Shown here one piece after another: positions 18,440-28,961 of a DNA stretch of 64,000 bases (position 1 is the first letter of the stretch; each line of letters starts with the position of its first letter). Made by a program: the position numbers and the translations under genes. The notes beneath the pieces were generated by a model. The model made no database searches and was not told the origin of the DNA. It worked only from the letters and a program-made list of their open reading frames with translations. This DNA comes from Polaribacter sp. SA4-12 (GTDB taxonomy: Bacteria; Bacteroidota; Bacteroidia; Flavobacteriales; Flavobacteriaceae). The stretch covers positions 2,647,501 to 2,711,500 of the forward strand of contig NZ_CP019334.1 in the NCBI RefSeq assembly GCF_002163675.1, read 5' to 3'.

Positions 18440-20209
18440 TTGAAGACATTTATTTTTATATTTTTTCTTACTATAACTAGCATTAGCTACTCCCAAAATG
18501 ATTATTTATTGGGAGAAAGTTATTATAGAGAAGGTGAATATGAAAAAGCGACTCAGATTTTTAAAAAATTATATTCTAAAAGTCCTTTTAATACTTCTTA
18601 TTTAAGTCGTTTAATTTCTTGTTATCAAGAAACGGATCAATTTTTAGAAGCAGAGAATTTATTAAAATCAAAAATTAAAAAGAATCCTAAACAAGGATTT
18701 TTATATGTGTATTTAGGTTATAATTACGAGCGTCAACAATTAAAAGAATTGGCAGAAAAGAATTATAATTTAGCCCTAAGTTCTTTGGATAAAAGGGCTT
18801 CTTATGGAGGAATTATTAGTCGTGTTTTTAAAGATTACAACTTATTAGACAACGCAATTTTAGCGTATGAAAAAGTAATGGCAGAAAATAAAAATGCTAA
18901 TTATAGTTTTCAGATTGCACAGATTTATGGAGAAAAAGGCGACTTCAAAAAAATGTTTGAATCGTATATTAATTTGGTTGATAAAACTGAAAATTATTTA
19001 AGTCTCGTTCAAAGATATACAAGTAAATATATTACTGATGATTCTGAAAATGAAGCAAATATTTTATTCAGAAAAACGCTTTTAAGAAAATCTGCGAGCA
19101 ATCCAAAAGATATTTGGAATGTGTTGTTAAGTTGGTTGTTTACACAGCAGAAAGATTACGGAAAAGCACTAATTCAAGAGAAAGCTTTGTATCAAAGAAA
19201 CTCAACAGATTTAGATGCTATTTTTAGGGTAGGAAAAATAGCTTTTGAGAATAAAAGTTATGAGGAAGCAAAAGAGTGTTTCGATTTTATCAACCAAACA
19301 TCAACTTTATCAGAAGAAAAAATAGCGGCTAATTTATACATCGCAAAAATTGCAGTTGCTACCAATAATTCTGAAGCTGAAAAATTATTTGAATCGTTAT
19401 TTAACGAGTTTGGGAAAAATACACAGACGTTAAAATTACAAGTTGCTTATGCTGATTTTTTAACGTTTCAAAAGAATAAACCAAATGAAGCAAAAGCCAT
19501 TTTAGAAAATGCTTTACAATTTTCGAAGTCGAAGTTTGATAAAGCAAGAATAAAATTAAAACTGGGAGATATCTTAGTATTTACAGGTAAATACAACAAA
19601 GCTTTAATCTACTTTTCTCAAATACAAACACAACTAAAAAACCACGAATTAGCACAACAAGCTCGTTTTAAAGTAGCACAAACAAGTTATTTTAAAGGCG
19701 ATTTTACTTGGGCAAAAGCACAATTAAAAGTATTAAAAGGTTCTACAACACAATTGATTGCAAACGACGCTTTAGAGCTCTTTTTAATCATTACAGACAA
19801 CGAACCTGTAGATTCTATTCCTTCTGGGTTAAAACAATATTCTAAAGCAGCATTGTTAGCTTTTCAGAATAAAACACAACAAGCAATTGATACTTTAAGC
19901 ATTATCAATAAAGATTATAAAGGACAGCCAATTGAAGATGAAGCGCTTTTTAAACAAGCACAATTATTCATCAAACAAAACCAATTTGAAGCTGCAATTG
20001 TAAATTTCGAAAAAGTAATTTCCTTAAATCCTGAAGGTATTTTAATTGATGATGCGTATTACGAATTGGCAGAATTGTACAAAAATCATTTAAAAAACCC
20101 TGAAAAGGCATCAGAATACTATCAAAAGATTATTTTTGACTATTCTTCCAGTATTTATTTGGTAGACGCAAGAAAAAAATACCGTAAAATTAGAGGTGAT
20201 AAAGTTTAA
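18440..20209 (+). CDS. Periplasmic tetratricopeptide-repeat protein
   Basis: 589 residues with a signal peptide (MKTFIFIFFLTITSISYSQ) and TPR-like helix pairs through the whole length: LLGESYYREGEYEKATQIFK near residue 25, YEEAKECFDF near 275, and ALFKQAQLFIKQNQFEAAI and YYELAELYKN near the C-terminus. Probably an envelope scaffold or assembly factor. The start is TTG 18440: an in-frame TAA lies 9 bp upstream and the signal peptide begins here. The DUF4286 and rsmA genes follow on the same strand. Confidence 0.8.
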   Translation: MKTFIFIFFLTITSISYSQNDYLLGESYYREGEYEKATQIFKKLYSKSPFNTSYLSRLISCYQETDQFLEAENLLKSKIKKNPKQGFLYVYLGYNYERQQLKELAEKNYNLALSSLDKRASYGGIISRVFKDYNLLDNAILAYEKVMAENKNANYSFQIAQIYGEKGDFKKMFESYINLVDKTENYLSLVQRYTSKYITDDSENEANILFRKTLLRKSASNPKDIWNVLLSWLFTQQKDYGKALIQEKALYQRNSTDLDAIFRVGKIAFENKSYEEAKECFDFINQTSTLSEEKIAANLYIAKIAVATNNSEAEKLFESLFNEFGKNTQTLKLQVAYADFLTFQKNKPNEAKAILENALQFSKSKFDKARIKLKLGDILVFTGKYNKALIYFSQIQTQLKNHELAQQARFKVAQTSYFKGDFTWAKAQLKVLKGSTTQLIANDALELFLIITDNEPVDSIPSGLKQYSKAALLAFQNKTQQAIDTLSIINKDYKGQPIEDEALFKQAQLFIKQNQFEAAIVNFEKVISLNPEGILIDDAYYELAELYKNHLKNPEKASEYYQKIIFDYSSSIYLVDARKKYRKIRGDKV

Positions 20210-20250
20210 ATACTTTTGAATTTTTACAATTAAACGATTAAACAACACAA

Positions 20251-20580
20251 ATGTACATATATAACGTAACTATAAATATCGATGAAACTGTTCATTTAGA
20301 ATGGTTAACTTGGATGGAAACTCAAATACCTAATGTATTAAATACAGGTAAATTTACTTCTGCAAAACTTACTGAAGTTTTGGTCGAAGAAGATATGGGA
20401 GGAAGAACTTATTCTGTACAATACACAGCAAATACAAAAGAAGATTTAGAAGATTATTATAAACACGATGCAGACAAATTGCGTAGTGAAAGTCTTAAAA
20501 AATTTGGCGATAAAATGTTAGCTTTTAGAACAGAGTTAAGATTGGTAAAAGAGTTTTATCCTACAAATACTAGTAATTAA
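20251..20580 (+). CDS. DUF4286 family protein
   Basis: 109 residues. MYIYNVTINIDETVHLEWLT is the usual start of Bacteroidota DUF4286 proteins: a ferredoxin-like alpha/beta fold, with GGRTYSVQY in the second half and a C-terminal 'MLAFRTELRLV' strand. These are small cytoplasmic proteins of unknown role, very commonly encoded just upstream of rsmA, as here (59 bp gap). Confidence 0.85.
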   Translation: MYIYNVTINIDETVHLEWLTWMETQIPNVLNTGKFTSAKLTEVLVEEDMGGRTYSVQYTANTKEDLEDYYKHDADKLRSESLKKFGDKMLAFRTELRLVKEFYPTNTSN

Positions 20581-20609
20581 AAAAGAATTGAAAGCGTTTC
20601 AACTCTTTT
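20581..20609 (+). terminator. Possible terminator between DUF4286 and rsmA
   Basis: AAAAGAATTGAAA and TTTCAACTCTTTT form a 13-bp stem with one mismatch and a GCG loop. Confidence 0.45.
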
Positions 20610-20639
20610 AATTTCTTTTTCTTTAAAAAAAATAGAATC

Positions 20640-21443
20640 ATGTCAGTTAAAGCAAAAAAACATTTAGGTCAACATTTTTTAACGGACGAAAGTATTGCAA
20701 AAGATATTGCAGATGCTTTATCGGGGAACGGATATGATGATGTTTTAGAAATTGGCCCAGGAATGGGGGTTTTAACAAAATACTTATTGCCCAAAAAAGC
20801 AAAAGTTACTGTTATGGAATTAGACAGAGAATCTGTTGCTTATTTAAATGATACTTTTCCTTTAGAACATATTAAGTTAGATACTTCAACAGAACATTTT
20901 AGTATTTTAGAAGGCGATTTCTTAAAGAAAAACATTCAAGATATTTTCAATAAAAAGCAAGTAGCTATTATTGGTAATTTTCCATATAATATTTCTACTC
21001 AAATTGTTTTTAAAGCAATAGAAAATAGAGAATATGTTCCTGAATTTGCAGGAATGTTTCAAAAAGAAGTGGCAAAAAGAATCGCAGAAAAAGAAGGAAG
21101 TAAAGTGTATGGAATTCTATCTGTTTTAACACAAGCCTTTTTTGATGTGGAATACTTATTTACAGTTCCGCCAACTGTTTTTAATCCGCCACCAAAAGTA
21201 GATTCGGGTGTTATTAGACTTGTTAGAAAAGAAGATTATTCATTACCTGTTGATGAAAAACTATTTTTTAGAGTGGTAAAAACTGCTTTTCAACAACGTA
21301 GAAAAATGTTACGTTCTAGCTTAAAATCTTTTAACCTTTCAGATTCTTTAAAAGAAGATCCTTTCTTTACAAAAAGACCAGAACAATTATCTGTAAATGA
21401 ATTTATAGAATTGACTCAAAAACTAGCAGAAAATGGCATTTGA
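20640..21443 (+). CDS. rsmA: 16S rRNA dimethyladenosine transferase RsmA (KsgA)
   Basis: 267 residues, normal length. [11 protein letters not shown] at the N-terminus, SAM motif [13 protein letters not shown], motif [10 protein letters not shown], and [19 protein letters not shown] later are diagnostic. It dimethylates the two adjacent adenines near the 3' end of 16S rRNA during 30S maturation. The last 11 bp overlap the mgtE start, so the two are translationally linked. Confidence 0.97.
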   Translation: MSVKAKKHLGQHFLTDESIAKDIADALSGNGYDDVLEIGPGMGVLTKYLLPKKAKVTVMELDRESVAYLNDTFPLEHIKLDTSTEHFSILEGDFLKKNIQDIFNKKQVAIIGNFPYNISTQIVFKAIENREYVPEFAGMFQKEVAKRIAEKEGSKVYGILSVLTQAFFDVEYLFTVPPTVFNPPPKVDSGVIRLVRKEDYSLPVDEKLFFRVVKTAFQQRRKMLRSSLKSFNLSDSLKEDPFFTKRPEQLSVNEFIELTQKLAENGI

Positions 21444-22782
21444 AATCACAGATGAATTTATAGAACAACTATCCGACGTTATAAGCTCTAATGATGATAA
21501 GGTAATTTATTCCTTATTTAAAGATGTCCATTATGCAGATATTGCAGAGGTTTTAGACGAGGTTAATTTTGATGAAGCAATTTATATCATCAAACTCTTA
21601 GATAGCGAGAAAACGTCTGAAATTCTAATGGAATTAGACGAGGATATTCGTGAGAAAATCTTAGAAAACTTATCTGCAAAAGAAATTGCAGAAGAAGTTG
21701 GAGAAATGGACTCTGATGATGCTGCAGATATTATTGGTGAACTTTCTGAAGAACGCCAAAAACGTGTAATTTCTGAGTTAGATGATCATGAGTTAGCAGC
21801 AGATATTAAAGAATTACTTTCTTACGAAGAAGAAACTGCAGGTGCTTTAATGGCAAAAGAATTGGTAAAAGTCTATGAAACATGGACGGTTGCTGGCTGT
21901 ATGCGTAGAATTAGAGGGCAAGCTAAAGATGTTACTAGAGTACATTCTATTTATGTAGTAGATAAAGAAGAGAAATTAATTGGTAGGCTTTCTTTAAAAG
22001 ATTTAATTATTGCCAAGTCTGATCAAAAAATCTCAGAAATATATATAGATCAAGTAGATGCTGTAAACGTAAATGAAGATGATGAAGAAGTTGCTAGAAT
22101 TATGGCAAAGTACGATTTAGAAGCAATACCGGTTGTAGATAATAACAACGTTTTATTAGGTAGAATTACAATTGATGATATTGTAGATCTCTTAAAAGAA
22201 GAAGCAGACAAGGATTATCAAATGGCAGCTGGTTTAACACAAGATGTAGATTCTGACGATAGTATTTTTGAATTGACAAGAGCACGTTTACCTTGGTTAT
22301 TTTTAGGTTTATTAGGTGGTATTGGTGCTTTTTTAATTATGGAAGGTTTTCATGGTGTTTTTGCAAAATATGCAGCTTTGTTCTTTTTCACCCCCTTAAT
22401 TGCAGCAATGGCAGGTAATGTAGGTGTACAATCTTCAGCTATTATTGTGCAAGGTTTAGCCAACGATGATGTAAAAGGAAGTATAAATAGTCGTCTTTTT
22501 AAAGAAATGCTTTTAGCGGCTTTAAACGGGTTTATTTTAGCACTAATACTATTCTTTTTTGTGTGGGCTTATCAAGGTAAAATAGATCTTGCCCTAGCAA
22601 TTTCTGTATCCTTAGTAATCGTAATTATTGTAGCTGGTTTAATAGGTACTTTCGTTCCTTTATTTTTAAATAAAAGAGGTATCGATCCTGCAATTGCAAC
22701 AGGTCCTTTTATAACTACAAGTAATGATATTTTTGGAATCTTAATTTACTTTATGATTGCAAAGGTTATTTTAGGCATATAA
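21433..22782 (+). CDS. mgtE: Magnesium transporter MgtE
   Basis: 449 residues. An N-terminal MgtE_N superhelix of acidic helices (…[15 protein letters not shown]…, about 1-125), two CBS domains (about 130-255: [40 protein letters not shown]), and a five-helix membrane domain from about 285 with the pore signature [20 protein letters not shown]. It is a Mg2+ channel gated by the cytoplasmic domains. Starts inside rsmA (11-bp overlap). Confidence 0.95.
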   Translation: MAFEITDEFIEQLSDVISSNDDKVIYSLFKDVHYADIAEVLDEVNFDEAIYIIKLLDSEKTSEILMELDEDIREKILENLSAKEIAEEVGEMDSDDAADIIGELSEERQKRVISELDDHELAADIKELLSYEEETAGALMAKELVKVYETWTVAGCMRRIRGQAKDVTRVHSIYVVDKEEKLIGRLSLKDLIIAKSDQKISEIYIDQVDAVNVNEDDEEVARIMAKYDLEAIPVVDNNNVLLGRITIDDIVDLLKEEADKDYQMAAGLTQDVDSDDSIFELTRARLPWLFLGLLGGIGAFLIMEGFHGVFAKYAALFFFTPLIAAMAGNVGVQSSAIIVQGLANDDVKGSINSRLFKEMLLAALNGFILALILFFFVWAYQGKIDLALAISVSLVIVIIVAGLIGTFVPLFLNKRGIDPAIATGPFITTSNDIFGILIYFMIAKVILGI

Positions 22783-22815
22783 AAAAACCCTTCAGTAAAA
22801 CTGAAAGGTTTTTTC
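22782..22815 (+). terminator. Rho-independent terminator after mgtE
   Basis: AAAAAACC-CTTCAG and CTGAA-AGGTTTTTT pair with one mismatch around an AAAA-type loop, then a T-run. It overlaps the stop codon region. Confidence 0.75.
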
Positions 22816-22976
22816 CTTTTTCTCTTAACTTTTGATATAAGCCCCTAATCTCATATCGCAATTAATCCCTTTTTGTAGTATTTGGTTAAATATTACGCTG
22901 CAAATTTATAACAGTTATTAACTTTATAACTGTAAAAAACCGCAGTTTAAAATGTGGATTTCCGCAAAAGCAAAAA

Positions 22977-25511
22977 TTAGTCTATAATGCCTAGTTCTTT
23001 TGCTTTTAAAACTAAGTCTGTATTATTATTTGCGTTTAGATCAGCTCTTAAGCTACCTAATTTTGTTTCTATAGAGCGAAGTTTTAAAAAAGAACCATCT
23101 CCTTTTGTAATCACTCCTTCTAAATTTGCAAGTTTTGGATGATTTGGAAGTTCTTTAATAATCTGAATAGCAACATCATCCATTTGAATTTGAATGATGT
23201 TACGTTTCATTATTTTTTGATGAATTTCGTGCGTGTAATAGTAATCGTTTGCTAACATTTTTTGAACAGCAAAACCAATCTCTGCAGCATCACATTTACT
23301 TTTTAATAAGTACGCATTTGGGTTTAAATTACTAATTACATTATACACTCTATTTGTTTCTGTATGACCCGTAATTACTGCAATTTTAATATCAAATTCA
23401 TTATTTTTAATGGCCTTTATCAACTCTTCTCCTCCATCTAAATTTGTTTCGCTCGTAACATTATCAAAACTTAAATCTGTAAATAAAAGTTGAAATGGGT
23501 TTGTATTCTGGTTGCTTTTTATCAACTGAAAAGCGTCATCGCAATTATCGGTTGTAACTACATCAAAATCGCCTACTTCTTTTAAAGAACAAAGGATTCC
23601 TTGTATTACAAGTTGATGATCATCAGCAATTAAAATTCTTATTTTATTTTCCATGTTTTTTAAACCAATTCCGGTTTTCTTAGCAGCAACATTAAAACCT
23701 TTTCCGTTATCAGAAATTGTTAAAAAAACAGCCTTTTTTGTTTCACTAAAACTTAAAACAACATTTTTTGCCGCTGCATGTTTTTTAGCATTTTGAACAC
23801 TTTCTCTTATTGTTAAAAACAAGGTTCTTTTAATAGCATTATTAATATTTTGCCAATCTACACTGTCTATTTTCTCTGCTTTAATTCTAAAGTCGATTTC
23901 AAAAAAGTCTGATATTAAATTAATGATCTGATCTTTAAAAGACACTTTATCAAAGCTTTCGCTACTTAATTGATGCGATAAATTTCTAACATTTTCTTTG
24001 ATAACATCTAAACTTTTTGCTTCTTCTGTTTGGTTGGTTTTTGCTAATTTTAAATGTAACATTCGTATATCTCCAGCAACCTCATCATGTAAAGATTTTG
24101 CAATTTGCTGACGCTCTTTTTCACGTGCTTCGATTTGTTGCATCTTCGCATCAAAAAGAATTTTCTTTCTTCTACTAGAAGCAATACTTACTCCAAAACC
24201 AATCACTAAAATACTTATTCCTGCAATAAACCACCCAATTGTTTTCTGTTGTTTTTCGCGTTCTAAAAGCAATTGTTTTTCTGTATTTTCTTCTTTTAAA
24301 CCCGCGTTTTCTTTGTCCTTTTTTTCAGTTTCATATCTAATTTTTGCAAACTGATTTTTTAAAGATCTTTCTCGCTTAAAAAGACTATCATTCAATATAA
24401 AATGTTCTTCTAAATATTGTCTTCCTTTTTCTCCTTTTACTAATTTAGATAACAATAAAAGGTTTTCTAAAATACGCTCGCTATTATTTACTTCTTTAGC
24501 TAAAGCTAACCCTTTTTTTGTATGAAATATTGCTTTTTTAACGTTTTTAGTAGTAGCATATACTTCTCCTAAAAGCGAATGTGAAAAAACCAAACGTTTT
24601 TTATCATTTCTCTTTTCTCTAGACTTTAAGACTTCTAAATATCCTTTTATTGCCAGTTTTTTATTCCCTAACTTAAAACTATTATAAGAATAGCCATCTA
24701 ATGCTTGATAATAATCAAGAGGAAACTTATTTATCAAACTATCAATAACTAAACTTTTTTTATAGAATTCTAATCCTTTTATATTATTTCCTTCAGATTC
24801 AAAACTCTTTGCATATTGATTATATAGAAAAGCATATTTATATTTACTGATCACTTTTGATTTTCTATTGCTAACTTCGAAAGCTTTTAAGTACAATTTT
24901 CTAGCTTCTATTTGCCTATCTGTAATACGCATTATATTTCCAAGACGATTATTTAACCTCTTTAAGTAATAATAATGTTCAAGAGGTTCTATATATCGTA
25001 ACCCTTGTACTACAGAATTCTCACAGCCTAAATAATCTCTTTCTCTATACTGAATACGAGACATAAAAAGTAATTTCACCCCTGCTTCTAGTGAATCTTT
25101 TAATAGTACATGAAAGTCTTTAGATCTGCTGTAATTATAAAAGCTACTATCAGATTTATTATGAAAATCAAAAGAAGTTCCTTTAAAATGATAGTATTTT
25201 GCTAAAGCAAAAGAATCATTCTTTATTTTGAAAAGTTGAAGTAATTTTTTTTCAGTTAAAGCTACATTTGCAAAGTCTTTATTGGCTTTATAAGCCATCC
25301 AACCAAAATTAATATAGGTTTTTCTAATTAAAGAGTCATTCTTGGTCCTTTCTGCTACTAAAAAAGCTTTGCTAGTTAATTTAGTTGCATTTGTTTTATT
25401 GTATTCTTTCATCAATAAAGCAATAGAATCTTTACTTTTCTCAAAATCTAGATTTTGAGAAAATGCAGAAATTCCTACAAAGAATAGTAAAAAAAATACT
25501 TTTTTTTGCAT
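22977..25511 (-). CDS. Fused TPR sensor histidine kinase and response regulator
   Basis: 844 residues from ATG 25511 (signal peptide MQKKVFFLLFFVGISAFSQ). Order: periplasmic TPR-like helices (about 20-390), a coiled coil, one membrane helix (TIGWFIAGISILVIGFGVSI), a HisKA_3 dimerisation box (RQQIAKSLHDEVAGD, phosphoacceptor His), and an HATPase domain (N box TIRESVQNAKKHA, G1 SDNGKGF). The kinase text stops at GIGLKNM and runs in frame into MENKIRILIADDHQ, the start of a receiver domain (phospho-Asp in LLFTDLSF) with a C-terminal helical output region. The last 30-40 residues usual for such kinases are missing. A slightly longer frame from 25535 crosses a terminator and is less likely. Confidence 0.85.
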   Translation of the reverse strand: MQKKVFFLLFFVGISAFSQNLDFEKSKDSIALLMKEYNKTNATKLTSKAFLVAERTKNDSLIRKTYINFGWMAYKANKDFANVALTEKKLLQLFKIKNDSFALAKYYHFKGTSFDFHNKSDSSFYNYSRSKDFHVLLKDSLEAGVKLLFMSRIQYRERDYLGCENSVVQGLRYIEPLEHYYYLKRLNNRLGNIMRITDRQIEARKLYLKAFEVSNRKSKVISKYKYAFLYNQYAKSFESEGNNIKGLEFYKKSLVIDSLINKFPLDYYQALDGYSYNSFKLGNKKLAIKGYLEVLKSREKRNDKKRLVFSHSLLGEVYATTKNVKKAIFHTKKGLALAKEVNNSERILENLLLLSKLVKGEKGRQYLEEHFILNDSLFKRERSLKNQFAKIRYETEKKDKENAGLKEENTEKQLLLEREKQQKTIGWFIAGISILVIGFGVSIASSRRKKILFDAKMQQIEAREKERQQIAKSLHDEVAGDIRMLHLKLAKTNQTEEAKSLDVIKENVRNLSHQLSSESFDKVSFKDQIINLISDFFEIDFRIKAEKIDSVDWQNINNAIKRTLFLTIRESVQNAKKHAAAKNVVLSFSETKKAVFLTISDNGKGFNVAAKKTGIGLKNMENKIRILIADDHQLVIQGILCSLKEVGDFDVVTTDNCDDAFQLIKSNQNTNPFQLLFTDLSFDNVTSETNLDGGEELIKAIKNNEFDIKIAVITGHTETNRVYNVISNLNPNAYLLKSKCDAAEIGFAVQKMLANDYYYTHEIHQKIMKRNIIQIQMDDVAIQIIKELPNHPKLANLEGVITKGDGSFLKLRSIETKLGSLRADLNANNNTDLVLKAKELGIID

Positions 25512-25518
25512 AAAAATA

Positions 25519-25544
25519 AAACGCTCTAATCCCATAGAGCGTTT
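25519..25544 (-). terminator. Terminator of the 36-aa peptide gene
   Basis: AAACGCTCTA and TAGAGCGTTT form a perfect 10-bp stem with a 6-base loop; on the minus strand it is followed by a T-rich stretch. It lies between the small gene and the kinase ATG. Confidence 0.8.
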
Positions 25545-25558
25545 GTGTATTAAATCAA

Positions 25559-25669
25559 TTATTTTTCTTTAATAACAGTATCACCACTGTTATCATCATT
25601 CTCAGAATCATCTCCTCCAGGGTTTAAATTCATTGCTAATTCTTCTAAATAGTCTTCTTGTAAATTCAT
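25559..25669 (-). CDS. Small acidic peptide, 36 aa, with a GG motif
   Basis: From ATG 25669 on the minus strand: MNLQEDYLEELAMNLNPGGD followed by an Asp/Asn/Ser-rich tail ending TVIKEK. The N-terminal half is an amphipathic leader-like helix ending in NPGG, and the C-terminal half is acidic. A strong terminator lies 15 bp after the stop, as expected for a discrete transcription unit. It is just upstream of the kinase-regulator gene. Unknown function; it may be a precursor or signalling peptide, but this is speculative. Confidence 0.5.
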   Translation of the reverse strand: MNLQEDYLEELAMNLNPGGDDSENDDNSGDTVIKEK

Positions 25670-25724
25670 TTTTATGTTTTTTTTGTTTAACATCCTAAAA
25701 ATAGAATTTTAGAATTAAAAACAA

Positions 25725-26258
25725 CTATAATATGTTCATTTTTTGAAATAAATCCCATAAAACCACCCCTGTTGTTACTGAGATATTTAGAGAGTGTTTT
25801 GTACCCAATTGTGGTATTTCTAAACATACATCGGCAGCACTTACAACTTCTTGCTGCACACCTTTTACTTCGTTCCCCATAACAATGGCATACTTTTCAT
25901 TTTCCTTCGGATAAAAAGTATTCAGTTTTGTGCTATTTTCTGCTTGTTCAATTGCTAAAACTTTTACGTTTTCTGCCTTTAATTTTTCTACTAAAGTCAG
26001 CGTATCTTCTACATATTCCCAAGCTACAGATTCTGTTGCGCCCAAAGCAGTTTTATGAATATCTTTATTTGGCGGAGTTGCACAAATACCACATAAGTAG
26101 ATTTTTTCTATCAAAAAGGCATCACTCGTTCTAAAAACAGAACCAATGTTATTTAAACTTCTAATATTGTCTAAAACCACAATTATAGGCGTTTTTTCTA
26201 CAGACTTAAATTCATCAACTGTAATTCTACCTAACTCGTTATTCTTTAATTTCCTCAT
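25725..26258 (-). CDS. SpoU/TrmH-family RNA 2'-O-methyltransferase
   Basis: 177 residues. SPOUT motifs are present: motif 1 VLDNIRSLNNIGSVFRTSDA, motif 2 AIVMGNEVKGVQQEVV, motif 3 IPQLGTKHSLNISVTTGVVL. It methylates a ribose in tRNA or rRNA using SAM; the exact target cannot be read from sequence. Divergent from mutS with an 88-bp spacer. Confidence 0.88.
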   Translation of the reverse strand: MRKLKNNELGRITVDEFKSVEKTPIIVVLDNIRSLNNIGSVFRTSDAFLIEKIYLCGICATPPNKDIHKTALGATESVAWEYVEDTLTLVEKLKAENVKVLAIEQAENSTKLNTFYPKENEKYAIVMGNEVKGVQQEVVSAADVCLEIPQLGTKHSLNISVTTGVVLWDLFQKMNIL

Positions 26259-26269
26259 AGTTTGTGAAT

Positions 26270-26310
26270 AAGTTCACTGTAAACTGCTACTGAAAACTGC
26301 TTACTAATAT
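26270..26310 (+). repeat. ACTG short-repeat tract in the trmH-mutS spacer
   Basis: Units TTCACTGTAAACTGCTACTG and AAAACTGCTTACT resemble the tracts at 3103-3235 and 17957-18066. Confidence 0.35.
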
Positions 26311-26346
26311 TTATCTTCGCAAAACTAACTGAAAATTTCTAAAAAC

Positions 26347-28956
26347 TTGGCAAAACCGAAACCAAAAAAGGTAACTCCTTTAATGAAACAATACAATGCT
26401 ATCAAGACAAGATATCCTGATGCAATGTTACTTTTTCGTGTAGGGGATTTTTATGAAACTTTTGGAGAAGATGCTAAAAAAGCTGCCGGAGTTTTAGGAA
26501 TTACGTTAACAAAACGTGGTGCTGGTAGTGAAACAGAAACTGCTTTGGCTGGTTTTCCGCATCATTCTTTAAATACCTATTTACCAAAATTGGTAAAAGC
26601 AGGAATGCGTGTTGCAATTTGTGATCAGTTAGAAGACCCTAAAATGACAAAAACCATTGTAAAACGTGGTGTTACAGAATTAGTGACTCCTGGAGTTTCT
26701 TTAAATGACGAAGTTTTACAAACCAAAACAAACAACTTTTTAGCGGCTGTTCATTTTGATAAAAAACAACTCGGAATTTCATTTTTAGATGTTTCTACAG
26801 GTGAATATTTGGTTGCGCAAGGAAATGCAGAATACATCGATAAGTTATTGCAAAACTTCTCTCCAAGTGAAGTTTTAGTGCAAAAACAAAACAAACAACA
26901 GTTTTTAGAGCTTTTTGAAAACAGATATTACACGTTTTATTTAGACGATTGGGTTTTTCAAAAGGAATACGCAAACGAAACTTTACAGAATCATTTTGAA
27001 GTAAAAAGCTTAAAAGGTTTTGGAATTCAGGATTTAAAAAACGGAATTATTGCTGCCGGAGCAGTGTTGTATTATTTGTCTGAAACGCAACATAATCAAC
27101 TAAAACACATTCAACATATCAGCAGAATTGCTGAAGATAATTATGTTTGGATGGATCGTTTTACGGTTAGAAACTTAGAATTGTATAATCCGAATTCTAT
27201 AAATGCGGTCACACTTTTAAACGTTATTGATAAAACGATTTCACCAATGGGTGGACGCTTATTAAAACGTTGGTTGGCACTTCCTTTAAAAAATATTGAC
27301 GAAATTAAAAATCGTCATGAATTGGTAAAATTCTTTATAGATTCTGATGATTTTTCTCAGACGGTAACCTATCAATTAAAACAAATATCAGATTTAGAAA
27401 GATTGATTTCTAAAGTTGCCACAGGTAAAGCTTCACCTAGAGAAATTGTCTTACTAAAAGATTCTTTAAAGGCGATTCTTCCGATAAAATCATCCGCAGA
27501 AAAAAGTAAAAATAACGCTGTAAACAAACTAGGTAATCAGCTGCATACTTGCCAAGATTTAATTGAAAAAATTAATGAAACTTTGTTTGATGATGCACCT
27601 GTAAACATCAATAAAGGAAATGCAATTGCTACTGGCGTTCATCAAGAATTAGACGATTTACGCGCAATTTCTAACTCAGGGAAAGAGTATTTAGACAACA
27701 TGTTAAAGCGTGAAGTTGAACGAACGGGAATTACAAGTTTAAAGATTTCTTTCAACAATGTTTTTGGGTATTACATAGAAGTTAGAAATTCTCATAAAGA
27801 CAAAGTTCCTGAAGAATGGATTCGTAAACAAACTTTGGTAAATGCAGAGCGTTATATTACTGAAGAATTAAAAGAATACGAAACCAAAATTTTAGGTGCT
27901 GAAGAAAAAATAGCCAAACTAGAACAAGAAATATTTTCTAAATTATTACAATATATCATTCAATTTGTACAAATTGTACAGGAAAATGCGCAAATTATTG
28001 CAAAAATTGATTGTTTACTGTCTTTTTCAGTTTTAGCAATTGATAACAATTATGTGCGTCCGATTATGGATGAAAGCACAGATTTAGAGATTAAAAACGG
28101 TCGTCATCCTGTTATAGAAAAACAGTTGCCAATAGACCAAACTTATATTGCAAATGATGTTGTTTTAAATAGAAATCAACAACAAATAATTATGATTACT
28201 GGACCCAATATGTCTGGTAAATCTGCTATTTTAAGGCAAACAGCATTGATTGTTTTATTAGCACAAATGGGAAGTTATGTGCCTGCTCAAAATGCAAAAA
28301 TTGGTATTGTAGATAAAATTTTTACGCGTGTTGGTGCAAGTGATAATATTTCTATGGGCGAATCTACTTTTATGGTAGAAATGAATGAAACTGCATCGAT
28401 CTTAAATAACCTTTCTGAGCGTAGTTTGGTTCTTTTAGATGAAATTGGTCGTGGAACTTCTACGTATGACGGAATTTCTATTGCTTGGGCCATTTCTGAG
28501 TTCTTACATGAGCATCCTTCTAGAGCAAAAACATTGTTTGCTACGCATTATCATGAATTGAATGAAATGACAGCCACTTTTGAGCGTATTAAAAACTTTA
28601 ATGTGTCTGTAAAAGAATTAAAAGACACTATTATTTTCTTACGTAAATTGGTTTCTGGAGGTTCTAATCATAGTTTTGGTATTCATGTTGCTAAACTTGC
28701 TGGAATGCCAAATATGGTGATTCATAGAGCGAATAAAATACTCGCTAAACTAGAAAAAAGTAATAAAAACACGGAAGTAAAAGACGTTTTAAAACATGAG
28801 CAACATGAGGAAATGCAACTTAGCTTTTTTCAGTTAGATGATCCTTTGTTAGAAAACATTAAAGAAGAAATTCTTGCTACAAATATTGATACTTTAACAC
28901 CCATTGAAGCGCTTATGAAATTGAATGAAATTAAGCGAATGTTGATTAAGAAATAA
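26347..28956 (+). CDS. mutS: DNA mismatch repair protein MutS
   Basis: 869 residues. The mismatch-binding domain has [13 protein letters not shown] near residue 37 (Phe-x-Glu motif); the ATPase has Walker A GPNMSGKS near 619-626 and Walker [15 protein letters not shown] near 697, with the H-loop ATHYHEL. It recognises mismatches and recruits MutL. Start is a TTG (26347): [17 protein letters not shown] matches flavobacterial MutS N-termini. A weak -7 box TATCTTCG lies at 26312-26319. Confidence 0.97.
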   Translation: MAKPKPKKVTPLMKQYNAIKTRYPDAMLLFRVGDFYETFGEDAKKAAGVLGITLTKRGAGSETETALAGFPHHSLNTYLPKLVKAGMRVAICDQLEDPKMTKTIVKRGVTELVTPGVSLNDEVLQTKTNNFLAAVHFDKKQLGISFLDVSTGEYLVAQGNAEYIDKLLQNFSPSEVLVQKQNKQQFLELFENRYYTFYLDDWVFQKEYANETLQNHFEVKSLKGFGIQDLKNGIIAAGAVLYYLSETQHNQLKHIQHISRIAEDNYVWMDRFTVRNLELYNPNSINAVTLLNVIDKTISPMGGRLLKRWLALPLKNIDEIKNRHELVKFFIDSDDFSQTVTYQLKQISDLERLISKVATGKASPREIVLLKDSLKAILPIKSSAEKSKNNAVNKLGNQLHTCQDLIEKINETLFDDAPVNINKGNAIATGVHQELDDLRAISNSGKEYLDNMLKREVERTGITSLKISFNNVFGYYIEVRNSHKDKVPEEWIRKQTLVNAERYITEELKEYETKILGAEEKIAKLEQEIFSKLLQYIIQFVQIVQENAQIIAKIDCLLSFSVLAIDNNYVRPIMDESTDLEIKNGRHPVIEKQLPIDQTYIANDVVLNRNQQQIIMITGPNMSGKSAILRQTALIVLLAQMGSYVPAQNAKIGIVDKIFTRVGASDNISMGESTFMVEMNETASILNNLSERSLVLLDEIGRGTSTYDGISIAWAISEFLHEHPSRAKTLFATHYHELNEMTATFERIKNFNVSVKELKDTIIFLRKLVSGGSNHSFGIHVAKLAGMPNMVIHRANKILAKLEKSNKNTEVKDVLKHEQHEEMQLSFFQLDDPLLENIKEEILATNIDTLTPIEALMKLNEIKRMLIKK

Positions 28957-28961
28957 TACAC

